Assembly: GCA_947503965.1 (NCBI GenBank)
Contig: CANNFU010000010.1
Coordinates: 62,001-126,000, forward strand
Direction: 5' to 3'
Source: an uncultured Paracoccaceae bacterium
GTDB lineage: Bacteria; Pseudomonadota; Alphaproteobacteria; Rhodobacterales; Rhodobacteraceae
Length of the DNA stretch: 64,000 bases
How positions within the stretch are numbered: the stretch's first letter is position 1; the number at the start of each line of letters is the position of its first letter. The position numbers and the translations under genes are program-made. The notes beneath the pieces are model-generated. The model was not told the DNA's origin, searched no databases, and saw only the letters and a program-made list of their open reading frames with translations. Of the stretch, positions 53,330 through 61,280 are shown in pieces.

Positions 53330-54093
53330 CAGATCTTCGCCGCGCCGTTGGCGGTGATGTGCTGGCCGGAGATCCAGCCTGCATCCGGTCCGGCCACGAA
53401 TGCCACGACGCCGTCGATATCGCCCGACCGACCCATACGGCCGAAGGGAGACAGGGCGGACATCTGGGCCTTGGCTTCCTCCGGCGCGTCAAGCAGTACG
53501 CCGGCATCATCCAGGGGACCAGGGATCACGCTGTTGACGGTGATGCCGCGGGCACCCAATTCCTGCGCTAGCGTCTCGACGTAGAGCTTCCCGGCGGCCT
53601 TAGATCCAGCATAGGCGGTGAAGCCTGCATTGGGGACCAGTGTCGTCGTCGAGGAGATGACGATGACCCTTCCACCGTCTCGGACATGCCGCGCCGCTTC
53701 CCGCAGGGTATAGAAAGTACCGTAGACGTTGATGCGGGTGACGCGGTCGTGCGCCTCGTCGTCGATTTCCGTGATCGGCGTGTCGATCAGTTCGACGCCT
53801 GCATTAGCGACGACGATGTCTATAGCGCCGAACGTGTCGACCGCTTGGGAGAATAGGTCAGCAACTGCTTTCGAATCTACAACATCGGCCTGCACCGCGA
53901 TGGCTTGGCCACCCGCCGCTTCGATCGCGTTCACGACCTCACGCGCCTCGGCTTCGCCCGAACGGTAATTGACGGCCACCTTCGCGCCGTCCGCTGCCAG
54001 ACGCGCCGCAATGGCCTTGCCGAGACCACGCGAGGCACCGGTCACCAGAGCCGTCTTGCCGCTTAGCGGTCCGTTTGTGTTTTCATCGGCCAT
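53329..54093 (-). CDS. SDR-family oxidoreductase
   Basis: 254 residues. TGASRGLGKAIAARL, VANAGV and YAGSKAAGKLYVETLAQ (Tyr/Lys) define a classical SDR of the 3-oxoacyl-reductase/glucose-dehydrogenase-like group. CAGGAG lies upstream of the ATG. Its stop and the next start share TGATG. It is the second gene of a six-gene operon. Confidence 0.9.
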   Translation of the reverse strand: MADENTNGPLSGKTALVTGASRGLGKAIAARLAADGAKVAVNYRSGEAEAREVVNAIEAAGGQAIAVQADVVDSKAVADLFSQAVDTFGAIDIVVANAGVELIDTPITEIDDEAHDRVTRINVYGTFYTLREAARHVRDGGRVIVISSTTTLVPNAGFTAYAGSKAAGKLYVETLAQELGARGITVNSVIPGPLDDAGVLLDAPEEAKAQMSALSPFGRMGRSGDIDGVVAFVAGPDAGWISGQHITANGAAKI

Positions 54094-54125
54094 GCCGCGC
54101 TCCTGTGCTTCAAAGAAATTAAGGT

Positions 54126-54167
54126 GCCCCGGGGCTCTTTAGGGGAGACGGGAGGAAACCCCGGGGC
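54126..54167. terminator. GC-rich hairpin between two SDR genes
   Basis: GCCCCGGGG (54126-54134) and CCCCGGGGC (54159-54167) form a 9-bp stem around a 24-nt loop, just after the SDR stop at 54178. A perfect T-run is lacking. It may cause partial termination inside the operon. Confidence 0.4.
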
Positions 54168-54177
54168 TGGGGGGAAG

Positions 54178-55038
54178 CTATGCGGCTTCGGCGTCGCGGG
54201 CGGTGGATGCGGCGTTGGCTTCCCAAGCCGAAAGTTCGGCTTCGATGTCGCCCATCTTCTTGCGCATACCGCCCATGGCGTCGGCGCCGAGTGCGGCATG
54301 GACCGGCGGTTCGTCGGCCTCCATCAGCGCGATGATCGCGGCGGCGCCTTTTTCGGGCACGTTGGGCTGGTTGCCCTGGAGCCCTTCGAACATGCCGCGC
54401 GTCTTGCCGGCGGGCGTTTCAGCATAGTCCTCGATCACCTTGTCGGTGTGCTGGATCGACGATCCCGCGAATTCGGTTTCGAAGATGCCGATCGTGAGCA
54501 CGGTGACATCGATGCCGAGCGGTTTGACCTCGGCCGCCATCGCCTCGCCGACGATATCGGTCGCGCCCTTGGCCGCCGCGTAGACACCCAGTCCCGGATA
54601 TCCGATGAAGCCGCCAATCGCGGAATACTGAAAGATGTGACCGGATTTCTGCGCGCGCATGATCGGCAGCACCGCGCGGTTGACCGCGAGCGCGCCGAAG
54701 AAGTTCACGTCGAAGATACGCCGCGCTTCCGCGTCCGAAGTCTCTTCCACCGCGCCGACTGTGCCGACCCCGGCATTGTTGGCGAGAATGTCGATGCGAC
54801 CGAAGTGGTCGACCACGCTGGCGACCCCACTTTCGATTGCGCGCGCGTCAGTGATGTCCATGACGACGCCGAGGGCGTTGTCCGGGTGTGATGCGGTGAA
54901 GGCGTCCGCCTGATCCGGCTTGCGAAACGTTGCGGCGACCTTCGCGCCCTTTCTCAACAGTTGCGTCGCCAGCTCCTTGCCGAAACCGGACGATGCACCG
55001 GTAACGAGGACGATCTTGTTTGAAATGGGTTTGGTCAT
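54178..55038 (-). CDS. SDR-family oxidoreductase, first gene of LysR-linked operon
   Basis: 286 residues from the ATG at 55038 (AAGGAGA upstream); the frame is open to 55224 but that would include the operator. TGASSGFGKELATQ, NNAGVGTVGAVEET and YAAAKGATDIVGEAMA (Tyr/Lys) are clear. The sequence around TGASSGFG and the C-terminal part resemble the SDR at 48915. The operator copy 55120-55140 is 82 bp upstream, nearly the same distance as at the other locus. Confidence 0.9.
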   Translation of the reverse strand: MTKPISNKIVLVTGASSGFGKELATQLLRKGAKVAATFRKPDQADAFTASHPDNALGVVMDITDARAIESGVASVVDHFGRIDILANNAGVGTVGAVEETSDAEARRIFDVNFFGALAVNRAVLPIMRAQKSGHIFQYSAIGGFIGYPGLGVYAAAKGATDIVGEAMAAEVKPLGIDVTVLTIGIFETEFAGSSIQHTDKVIEDYAETPAGKTRGMFEGLQGNQPNVPEKGAAAIIALMEADEPPVHAALGADAMGGMRKKMGDIEAELSAWEANAASTARDAEAA

Positions 55039-55119
55039 GGTGTGTCTCCTTGGATTTACTTCTGTTGGGCCCAAGATGACGACGCGTTGGGGGAAGCGCC
55101 AATTCGAACGCACTACGCG

Positions 55120-55140
55120 CTTATTCGTAGAGCGAATAAG
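55120..55140. promoter_or_regulatory. LysR-type operator, copy 2
   Basis: CTTATTCG-TAGAG-CGAATAAG. The arms are identical to the repeat at 49844-49864 and the spacer is also 5 bp; only the spacer sequence differs. Position is 82 bp upstream of the SDR start at 55038. There is no LysR gene next to it; the nearest lies at the far end of the operon (49888). Confidence 0.7.
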
Positions 55141-55228
55141 GCCTTCATCGCTGTCGCCACCAAAGGTTAATCTACTGAGCAGTCTGGAGATCAAGAGCGC
55201 GGGCGTATTTCGTAATTTGCGCAAGGCT

Positions 55229-55671
55229 TTATATGATCAGACTGTAAGGACACGTGGTCGTCAGCGCATCGCCCTTATGCAACCTGGCGTCACGTCGAGA
55301 TGATGCCTGAAGAGAATCGTCATGTGATTCTGGCTTGCGAAAGCCACAGTCGAATGCGACTTGGCTGATCGGTATCGCCGCATGGCGCAACATTTCACGC
55401 GCCCGTTCAATCCGGCGGCGCTGGACAAAGCCCCAAGGCGCCTCACCCTTCGTCGCCTTAAAACCCGGGCGAACTGACTTGGGCTTAGGGCGGCGATACC
55501 AGAAAGCTCGGCGGCCGTCAGCGGTTCCCCAATATTCCCTTCCAGATAGTTTATGGCACGTGTTATCCGCGGGTCCGACCGCTTTCGAGAATCCAGCGGC
55601 GTCACCGTCGGGCAAATCTCCGACGCCGCCAGTTTATCGATCAGCTGGAGCATCGTACCAAAAACCTCCAA
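55229..55671 (-). pseudogene. AraC-family regulator remnant with frameshifts
   Basis: Only the C-terminal DNA-binding part is left. The reading starts with ITRAINYLEGNIGEPLTAAE, shifts to another frame for KGEAPWGFVQRRRIERAREM and ISQVAFDCGF, and shifts back near the end (LFRHHLDVTPGCI). At least two indels and loss of the sensor half make it non-functional. It may have been the original regulator of the adjacent SDR operon. Confidence 0.8.
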
Positions 55672-55939
55672 ACCCGTTGAGCGAAGCGCCTAGGCGCGGC
55701 GTAGGAGCGGTGCAATCAGCCAATCGTTAAGGCGCTGCGGTTTCTCAGGGGCAGGCAGGTTCAGCATTCAGGCGCTTAGAACACGGACAAAAGAATCCAG
55801 TGAGTGCGCCATTGAGTAGAATTTCATGGCATGGATCGAGCCAAGACCCGGGAAATTGCCCATTGCCCTAATCGCCTTGGACTCGAGGTTCAACGCGTCA
55901 GCGAGATGCTTTAGATCATCGGTGTGACCCTCTCCATCT

Positions 55940-56757
55940 GGGACTGTTGCATTAATCGGCTGTTTGTTTCAGGGCTGAGCAAAAAGGCCTGTCATGACCC
56001 GCAAGCAGCCCTTCAAGCACCACCGATTTCCTGCCGTCGTCATTCTTTGCGCGGTTCGCATGTAACTGCGCTATCCACTTTCCTATCAGGATACCGCTGA
56101 TTTGCTTGCCGAGCGCGGTGTACTTGTTGATCGATCCACGGTTTATCGCTGGGTCCGCAAGTTCGGCCCACAGATAGCTAATGGGATCGAAAGGCGCCGA
56201 CAATGGGTCGGTCTGAACTGGCACGTCGACGAAACCCATATCCGCGTCGGTGGGAAATGGCGTTACCTGTGGCGCGCCATCGACAGGCACGGACATCTGA
56301 TTGATTTCCGCCTAACCACCAAGCGCGATGCAAAGGCCGCGAGAGCCTTTATGCGCAAGGCCATAGATAAGGCGCAGCTACGTCGACCGGTCACAATCTG
56401 CACGGACAAAGCTCCAACCTATCGACGCGTGATCCGCGAAATCAACCATAGGTACGACCCGCATTTTGACAGCATCACTCACATTGACAAGAAGTGGAAA
56501 AACAATCGGATCGAAAGCGACCACGCCGCGCTCAAGCGGCTTCTTGGATATCGACAAAGCTTCCGTTCACTAAGCTCGGCAAAAGCAACGCTCTGCGGGA
56601 TCGAGGCTATCCGTACAATCAAGAACCGCCACGTCTAGGACATGAAACCAGGCATCCAGGGTGAAATCGCTTTGGTCCACGAGGTGTTCGGACTGGCCGC
56701 CTGAAACAATGGAGTATCAGCTTTGTTGCGGCCGCACGAAGTCAATGCAACAGTCCC
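55940..56757 (+). mobile_element. IS6-family insertion sequence
   Basis: 818 bp. The ends GGGACTGTTGCATT (55940-55953) and its exact inverse AATGCAACAGTCCC (56744-56757) are typical IS6 terminal repeats. One transposase frame is inside, broken by a stop. Flanks (CCATCT / CCGTTT) show no 8-bp duplication, so it may result from recombination between copies. Confidence 0.9.
55994..56638 (+). pseudogene. IS6 transposase with early in-frame stop
   Basis: The N-terminus is readable from the ATG at 55994 (MTRKQPFKHHRFP) to codon 23, then TAA at 56063-56065 where related transposases have Tyr (CAVRM-Y-LRYPLSYQD), after which the frame continues unbroken to 56638. The DDE core is intact: WHVDETHIRVGGKWRYLWRA, CTDKAPTYRRVI and NRIESDHAALKRLLG. 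A restart at the ATG at 56102 would lack part of the N-terminal helix-turn-helix. Confidence 0.85.
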
Positions 56758-56998
56758 CCGTTTATGCGCTAGAAATCCTTTCTCCGAAACTGAGCATTTT
56801 TCGGGGCAGTTGTGGGGTGCCAGCCCGCGGTCACCCACCTGTCAACTTCCCCGGACGCAGAACTGCTTCTCACCGACGGGCGCGACCACACAATTCTGCA
56901 AGTATCCAAGCGTTTGGTGAAAGACACCGGTTTCGCACAGGCCATATTCTCAAATGGTCTTACTGAAAGACCGTTTTATCAAAATGAAGGAAAATTAG

Positions 56999-57280
56999 AT
57001 GAACAAAATACTCACTTTGGCCTTCGCAGTCGTTCTGCCTTTCGGCGCATCTGCGCAGCAATACGACCTCGCGGGCATGCAAGCGAGCCTTAGTTCGCTT
57101 GAGCGGAGCGCCGATCGCATTCTTGACGACAATGGGTTTGTGGATGTTGACCCAACAACGCTCAGTCTCTCCGCGATTGCCGAAATCATTGATGTCGCAA
57201 GGAACGATGATGAGCGAGCCGGTACCGTCAGAGGTGGCATCCAAGCAGCACTCAATCGATGGCGTCCGCCGACCGAATGA
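56999..57280 (+). CDS. 93-residue secreted protein (cassette copy 2), family unknown
   Basis: 93 residues, signal peptide 1-20 (cleavage near GASAQ), RBS AAGGAAAA. The mature core DRILDDNGFVDVDPTTLSL and VARNDDERAG is almost identical to copy 1 at 42409; the DNA of that part is about 91% identical by hand count, while the signal region is not. Upstream, from 56758, is a fresh promoter region joined to an IS6 end. Paired with the phosphatase at 57342. Confidence 0.8.
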   Translation: MNKILTLAFAVVLPFGASAQQYDLAGMQASLSSLERSADRILDDNGFVDVDPTTLSLSAIAEIIDVARNDDERAGTVRGGIQAALNRWRPPTE

Positions 57281-57287
57281 TATCAAG

Positions 57288-57320
57288 ACCGACCGCCTAG
57301 CCAAGTGCAAGGCGGTCGGT
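57288..57320. terminator. Hairpin between the small gene and the phosphatase (copy 2)
   Basis: ACCGACCGCCT and AGGCGGTCGGT, a perfect 11-bp stem with an 11-nt loop, 8 bp after the small-gene stop. There is no T-run. It is in the same position as the hairpin in copy 1 although the sequence differs, which suggests a kept function such as attenuation or mRNA stability. Confidence 0.5.
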
Positions 57321-57341
57321 ATTCTGGCGAAAGGACATCTT

Positions 57342-58523
57342 ATGAAAGTACTCTACTTGAGACTCGTTCTCGCTTATGCCGTTACTTCAGGCAGTGCGTT
57401 GGCCCAAGACACTGGCGAAGGCGGTATCGAGCAGGTCTCGCAGCATATAGGAGAGATGTCCATGCAGATGGACGTCCCCGGCCGTGCCACCGAAGCACGC
57501 TCGGTACCCCGCGACACACTTCGCTTTGAGCCGCTGCAAATGCTCGATGACCTCTTTCGAGACGACATTGTGCTATTGATGCGTCACGGTCCGACCGACT
57601 GGTCCAAACGCGACGCTGTAGGCGTTGCGACGACGGACTGTGACAATCAACGCATTATGACCGAGGAGGGCCGGGAACGCATGCGGGACATGGGTATTCT
57701 GCTCGCAGGGAACGGTCTTATGCCGTCACAGATCGTGGTGAGCGAATGGTGCAGAAACCAGCAGACGCTCGCATCCTTGCTGGAAGGCATGGCGCTGATT
57801 GAACCTGACGCGGCTGAAACCATGCCCATTGAGACAGACCCAGGGGTGAATTTGCTACTATCGCTTCAAGGTGCGCCAGATGCCACCCGCCTGGCGACAC
57901 TCGTCTCATCCTGGGATGGCCATGCCGGGCGGGATGGGCCTTTGCTCATCATCAGTCATTACACCAATATCGAGGAGATGACGCAGTTTCGTGTTTTCGA
58001 AGGTGAAACACTGGTGCTTGATCCCGACCGCGACAACCTCGTGCTCGGTTATGTCAGGTTGCGCTCAGCCGCGCCGGATGTGGGCCATTTTGCGGATTCG
58101 TTGGCTTCCCCACTTCTGCGGGAGGATGACGGCTTGGATATGGTCGAACGATATTACGCAGCGCTGAATTCTGACGACCCTGATCGTCTCCGCACGATGC
58201 TTGCGGAAGACTGGGTCGGATATGGGCTTGGGGGACAAGGTGGGCAAATCGATGCCGACGGATTGCAAGCTCTCCTTGAAGACTACCGGGCGGGGATGAC
58301 TGATCTCCATTTTGAGGCAGAGTCGGTCTACGTGGCAGATGATGTTGTCACGGTCATCGGTCATGCGACAGGCCGCCATACCAGTGAAATGCTTGGCATC
58401 GCCGCGACCGGGCGCGACGTTCGTTTCCAGGCAATCGCTGTTCATCGAATAGAGAATGATCGTATTGCGGAATCCTGGATCACGAGTGACCGCGTTGAAT
58501 TGCTGAAGCAAATCGCGAACTAG
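57342..58523 (+). CDS. Exported histidine phosphatase-NTF2 fusion (cassette copy 2)
   Basis: 393 residues from the ATG at 57342 (AAAGGA upstream). Signal peptide 1-20 (cleavage near SGSALA). The phosphatase domain has LMRHGPTDWSK, VVSEWCRNQQTL and LIISHYTNIEE; the NTF2 domain begins MVERYYAALNSDDP and ends RFQAIAVHRIEND. About 60% identical to the copy at 41094 over the phosphatase domain, so the partner gene diverged far more than the small gene. Confidence 0.85.
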   Translation: MKVLYLRLVLAYAVTSGSALAQDTGEGGIEQVSQHIGEMSMQMDVPGRATEARSVPRDTLRFEPLQMLDDLFRDDIVLLMRHGPTDWSKRDAVGVATTDCDNQRIMTEEGRERMRDMGILLAGNGLMPSQIVVSEWCRNQQTLASLLEGMALIEPDAAETMPIETDPGVNLLLSLQGAPDATRLATLVSSWDGHAGRDGPLLIISHYTNIEEMTQFRVFEGETLVLDPDRDNLVLGYVRLRSAAPDVGHFADSLASPLLREDDGLDMVERYYAALNSDDPDRLRTMLAEDWVGYGLGGQGGQIDADGLQALLEDYRAGMTDLHFEAESVYVADDVVTVIGHATGRHTSEMLGIAATGRDVRFQAIAVHRIENDRIAESWITSDRVELLKQIAN

Positions 58524-58800
58524 CTTGATTTCGAGCTTGGTTATACTTCCAGATGTCGGGGAAGAAGTCGTCGCAAGGAGTATCGACCACGCCTAGCTTA
58601 CCTGCGGCATTTACCGATGAAATCGGAGCGAGCGAGAGGCGCATACTGAACACTAATTTGGCAATCAGTCAGCTCGACACAGGTTTCTCAGGGCCTCGAT
58701 ATCCGCGACCAAAGCGGTCAAGATAATGGGACCCCTTTATTGCACCCTGAAGCACGCGTTGATCCCTGTACACTCATTAGCTGCCGTTCAATCCACGCGC

Positions 58801-60335
58801 GGGACCGTTCAAGACGGCGGGGTTATGCCGCCCTGAGCAAGGGTGGCGTAGTGCTGATGAAGCTCGCAATGTTGCCCGAAATAGGCTGCTTCGGCGCATC
58901 ATATTTCGTTCGTTCGGACAGATCTCCGTTCAGCACTGATGCCCGAACTTTCAGCTGGTAGTGCGCTCCGGTACGTGACCAGCGCATCTGTCGCTTTCTC
59001 AAAAATCGTCTGGCGACGAGCCTGTTGACGCTCGCTTCGGCCGGTGCGGTCGAAATGCGCTTCCCATCACGGTACCGCTCGGCATGATTGACGACCGATC
59101 CCTTGTTCCGTCTTATGTAGCCTTGCAGGGTTTAGAGTAATTTGTCCGCGTGGCGCGCCCAAATGCTCGGCACGGTTTGCCGAGACAAGTCCCGCCGAAC
59201 TTTTGCGATCAAGGACAGCGCTCGACCCGCTTGCCCATTCCACAAACGCCACCTTATTCGTTCGATACGGCCCCGAAGCTCGACATGTGCTTCGGGACTG
59301 TTGCTGCCAGCTGAGCAATTGGCTGAACCTTCATTGAAATGTGGAACCAATCGAGGATGTGGGTCACCGGTTGTGGAAGCATGCTGGCCAAGCGCTTCAG
59401 GCATTCCGCACCATCCGAAATGACGGTGATTTCGCCTTGGTCAATGTAGCCCTGCCTCTTGAGTGCCAGAGTCGCCACCGCCTTTATTTCCCCGGGTTTT
59501 GTACTTTCAAATGCAAAAACTGGCCCTGGCGGACCGCCCCTGCCACTTCGACCACAATGGCCAACAACAGCCTCGAACGTTCGGCCGCCATACTGTTTGA
59601 CCAGCGGAATGTGCGCCGTGTCTACATTGAAAACAAATTCTCGTACCGGATCGCCCGCAAGCGCAAGTTCGAGCTGTTTTCTGTCCGGATAGTTTAGGGC
59701 TTCGAACCAGCGTTGACGCCTTTCGGCCTCTTCGATCCGATTCCCTATGGCCAATGTCCGGCTACGAAGCGTGGTGAAGGTTCTTGCAGATTGATCCGGC
59801 AAGAACGTCGCCAGGACTTCTGAGGCTTCACGATATGAGAATTTTGCGCCCAGCTTTGCGGAAAGCTCCAACAGTTCGGGCGCGGCACGGTCTTTGCAAA
59901 TATTGGCCGCAGGGGAAAAGGTGAAACAACATGCCGGATTGCACTTCTGGCAAACCATCAGACGAGGGTAGCGGACAGGAATTTCACCAAAGACCGTCAG
60001 TATCTTTCTTTGGTTGTAATCCTTGATCGGCAGTAGTCCGTCGCAGGTTGGACACACCTGGCAATAGCGAACCCAAAGGTCCAACTGCCGCTCAATGATA
60101 ATCTTCTGAACTTCTTTCATGACCGCCTTACCGTCATCGATCGAGCAGCCCAGCTTCCCGTCAGCCAGACCGTCAAGATTCTTCTCGATCATGAACTCCT
60201 TGCGATATTCATTCCCTATCGGGTCAACGGCTTCCAGAGTAATGCGCCAATGCATTTGCGTCTCCACAGCAATGATCTATGGAAACCGAGATTATCTCAT
60301 ATTCGTGACTTCACCCCGTGGTTTTGAACGGACCC
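58801..60335 (-). mobile_element. ISKra4-family insertion sequence inside a small gene
   Basis: 1535 bp. Ends GGGACCGTTCAAGACGG (from 58801) and its counterpart GGGTCCGTTCAAAACC (inward from 60335, other strand) are imperfect inverted repeats. Joining the flanks at 58800 and 60336 restores a short gene end without any duplication. The transposase is broken. The end matches the truncated copy at 26492. Confidence 0.88.
58823..60267 (-). pseudogene. ISKra4-like transposase, frameshifted and stopped
   Basis: Reading from 60267: LEAVDPIGNEYRKEF, a zinc-finger-like part (CPTCDGLL, CQKCNPAC), AVVGHCGRSGRGG and HILDWFHISMKV are intact to near 59300. A frameshift follows, and RGRIERIRWRLWNGQAGRAL continues in a second frame to a TAA at 59132-59134. 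That same second frame then carries SVVNHAERYRDGK and QMRWSRTGAH to 58823. At least two lesions, so inactive. Confidence 0.85.
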
Positions 60336-60578
60336 CTGGATTCCTGCCCATGTAGTTCCGCTGCGGTCGTCGTCTTCCGCGACGTTAATGATTTCGACGA
60401 TCGCGTTCAGGCTAAGGGAAGTCGGATCGACATCGTCGAACCCGTTTCTATCGAGGATGCGGTCGACATTGAGTTCCAGCATGCTCAGTCCGGCCTGCAT
60501 GTCCTGAAAATCGATGTCCTGCGCCGCAGCTGCGAGCGGCAGCGAGAGCGCAAGCGCGAGTGGTGTTGCGTTTTTCAT
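60297..60578 (-). pseudogene. 93-residue-family secreted protein (copy 3), 3' end split by ISKra4
   Basis: The frame from the ATG at 60578 gives a signal peptide (MKNATPLALALSLPLAAAAQ) and a mature part with DRILDRNGFDDVDPTSLSL and ending in AGIQ at 60336. Beyond this it reads into IS DNA for about 12 residues to 60297. The displaced native end is 58800-58777, reading ARGLNGS and stop. Joined, it gives AGIQARGLNGS, comparable with GGIQAALNRW in the other copies. No phosphatase gene lies beside it in the right orientation. Confidence 0.75.
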
Positions 60579-60779
60579 GGTGGAGTCCATTTCCGCTATG
60601 AAAGTTATGGGCTGGCTACGACGCCAACACGCTGGGCATATTGTACGCGCGGACAGATCCGCTTTCAGAATTCGTGCAATGCTTTGCTGAATTCTGTGGT
60701 CGCGATATTCTTGACGAAAATATCGAACGTAATTGACCGTAGATCGAAACCCGGCTTCTCGATATGACGGCATCCTCTG

Positions 60780-61154
60780 TCATAGAGATTGGAGAAAGGC
60801 GAGAAGGTCCTCCAGGTCTTCACTTCTGCGAAGACCCACAGTCATGGTCGTGCCAGGGAGCGTGCCTCGCGGATCGAGTAGGTAGGCTGACAAAGCCTCA
60901 ATGTCCCACACGATGCCCGACTCCTTCATTGCATCGGAGTATCGAAACCCTTCAACCGAACCGGCGGGACGGTCCGATATCCCAACCAAGTGTGGGCCGG
61001 TGCTGTTTCGCTCGGCGTCGACGGCATGACACCCGGTACATTGGCGAAAAGCACGTTCGCCTGCGATAGGATCTCCTGATTGCGCAGTCGCCGGGCCACT
61101 TGCAAAGACCTGACTTGCGATCGCAACTCCGAATATTGTGAGTGACCGTTTCAT
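60780..61154 (-). CDS. Periplasmic c-type cytochrome
   Basis: 124 residues from the ATG at 61154; the frame extends to 61199. The signal peptide is residues 1-25 (cleavage near GPATA). A single haem site CTGCH lies in the FRQCTGCHAVD segment, with a distal Met probably in LPGTTMTVG. Small class I cytochrome c. It follows the molybdenum subunit by 126 bp and likely accepts its electrons. Confidence 0.9.
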   Translation of the reverse strand: MKRSLTIFGVAIASQVFASGPATAQSGDPIAGERAFRQCTGCHAVDAERNSTGPHLVGISDRPAGSVEGFRYSDAMKESGIVWDIEALSAYLLDPRGTLPGTTMTVGLRRSEDLEDLLAFLQSL

Positions 61155-61280
61155 GTGTATGTCCGATACTGAAAGTTTGATGGGATCGCGGCAGCCCATT
61201 CATCCTCGACCACGTGGATCGCCCGACCGCTGGTGGATTTCCAGTAGCTTTGATGTGGGGTGATGCCGCGACAACCGCCC

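Noticed and set aside
55940..56757. 8-bp target duplication expected for IS6
   Set aside because: Flanks CCATCT and CCGTTT do not match.
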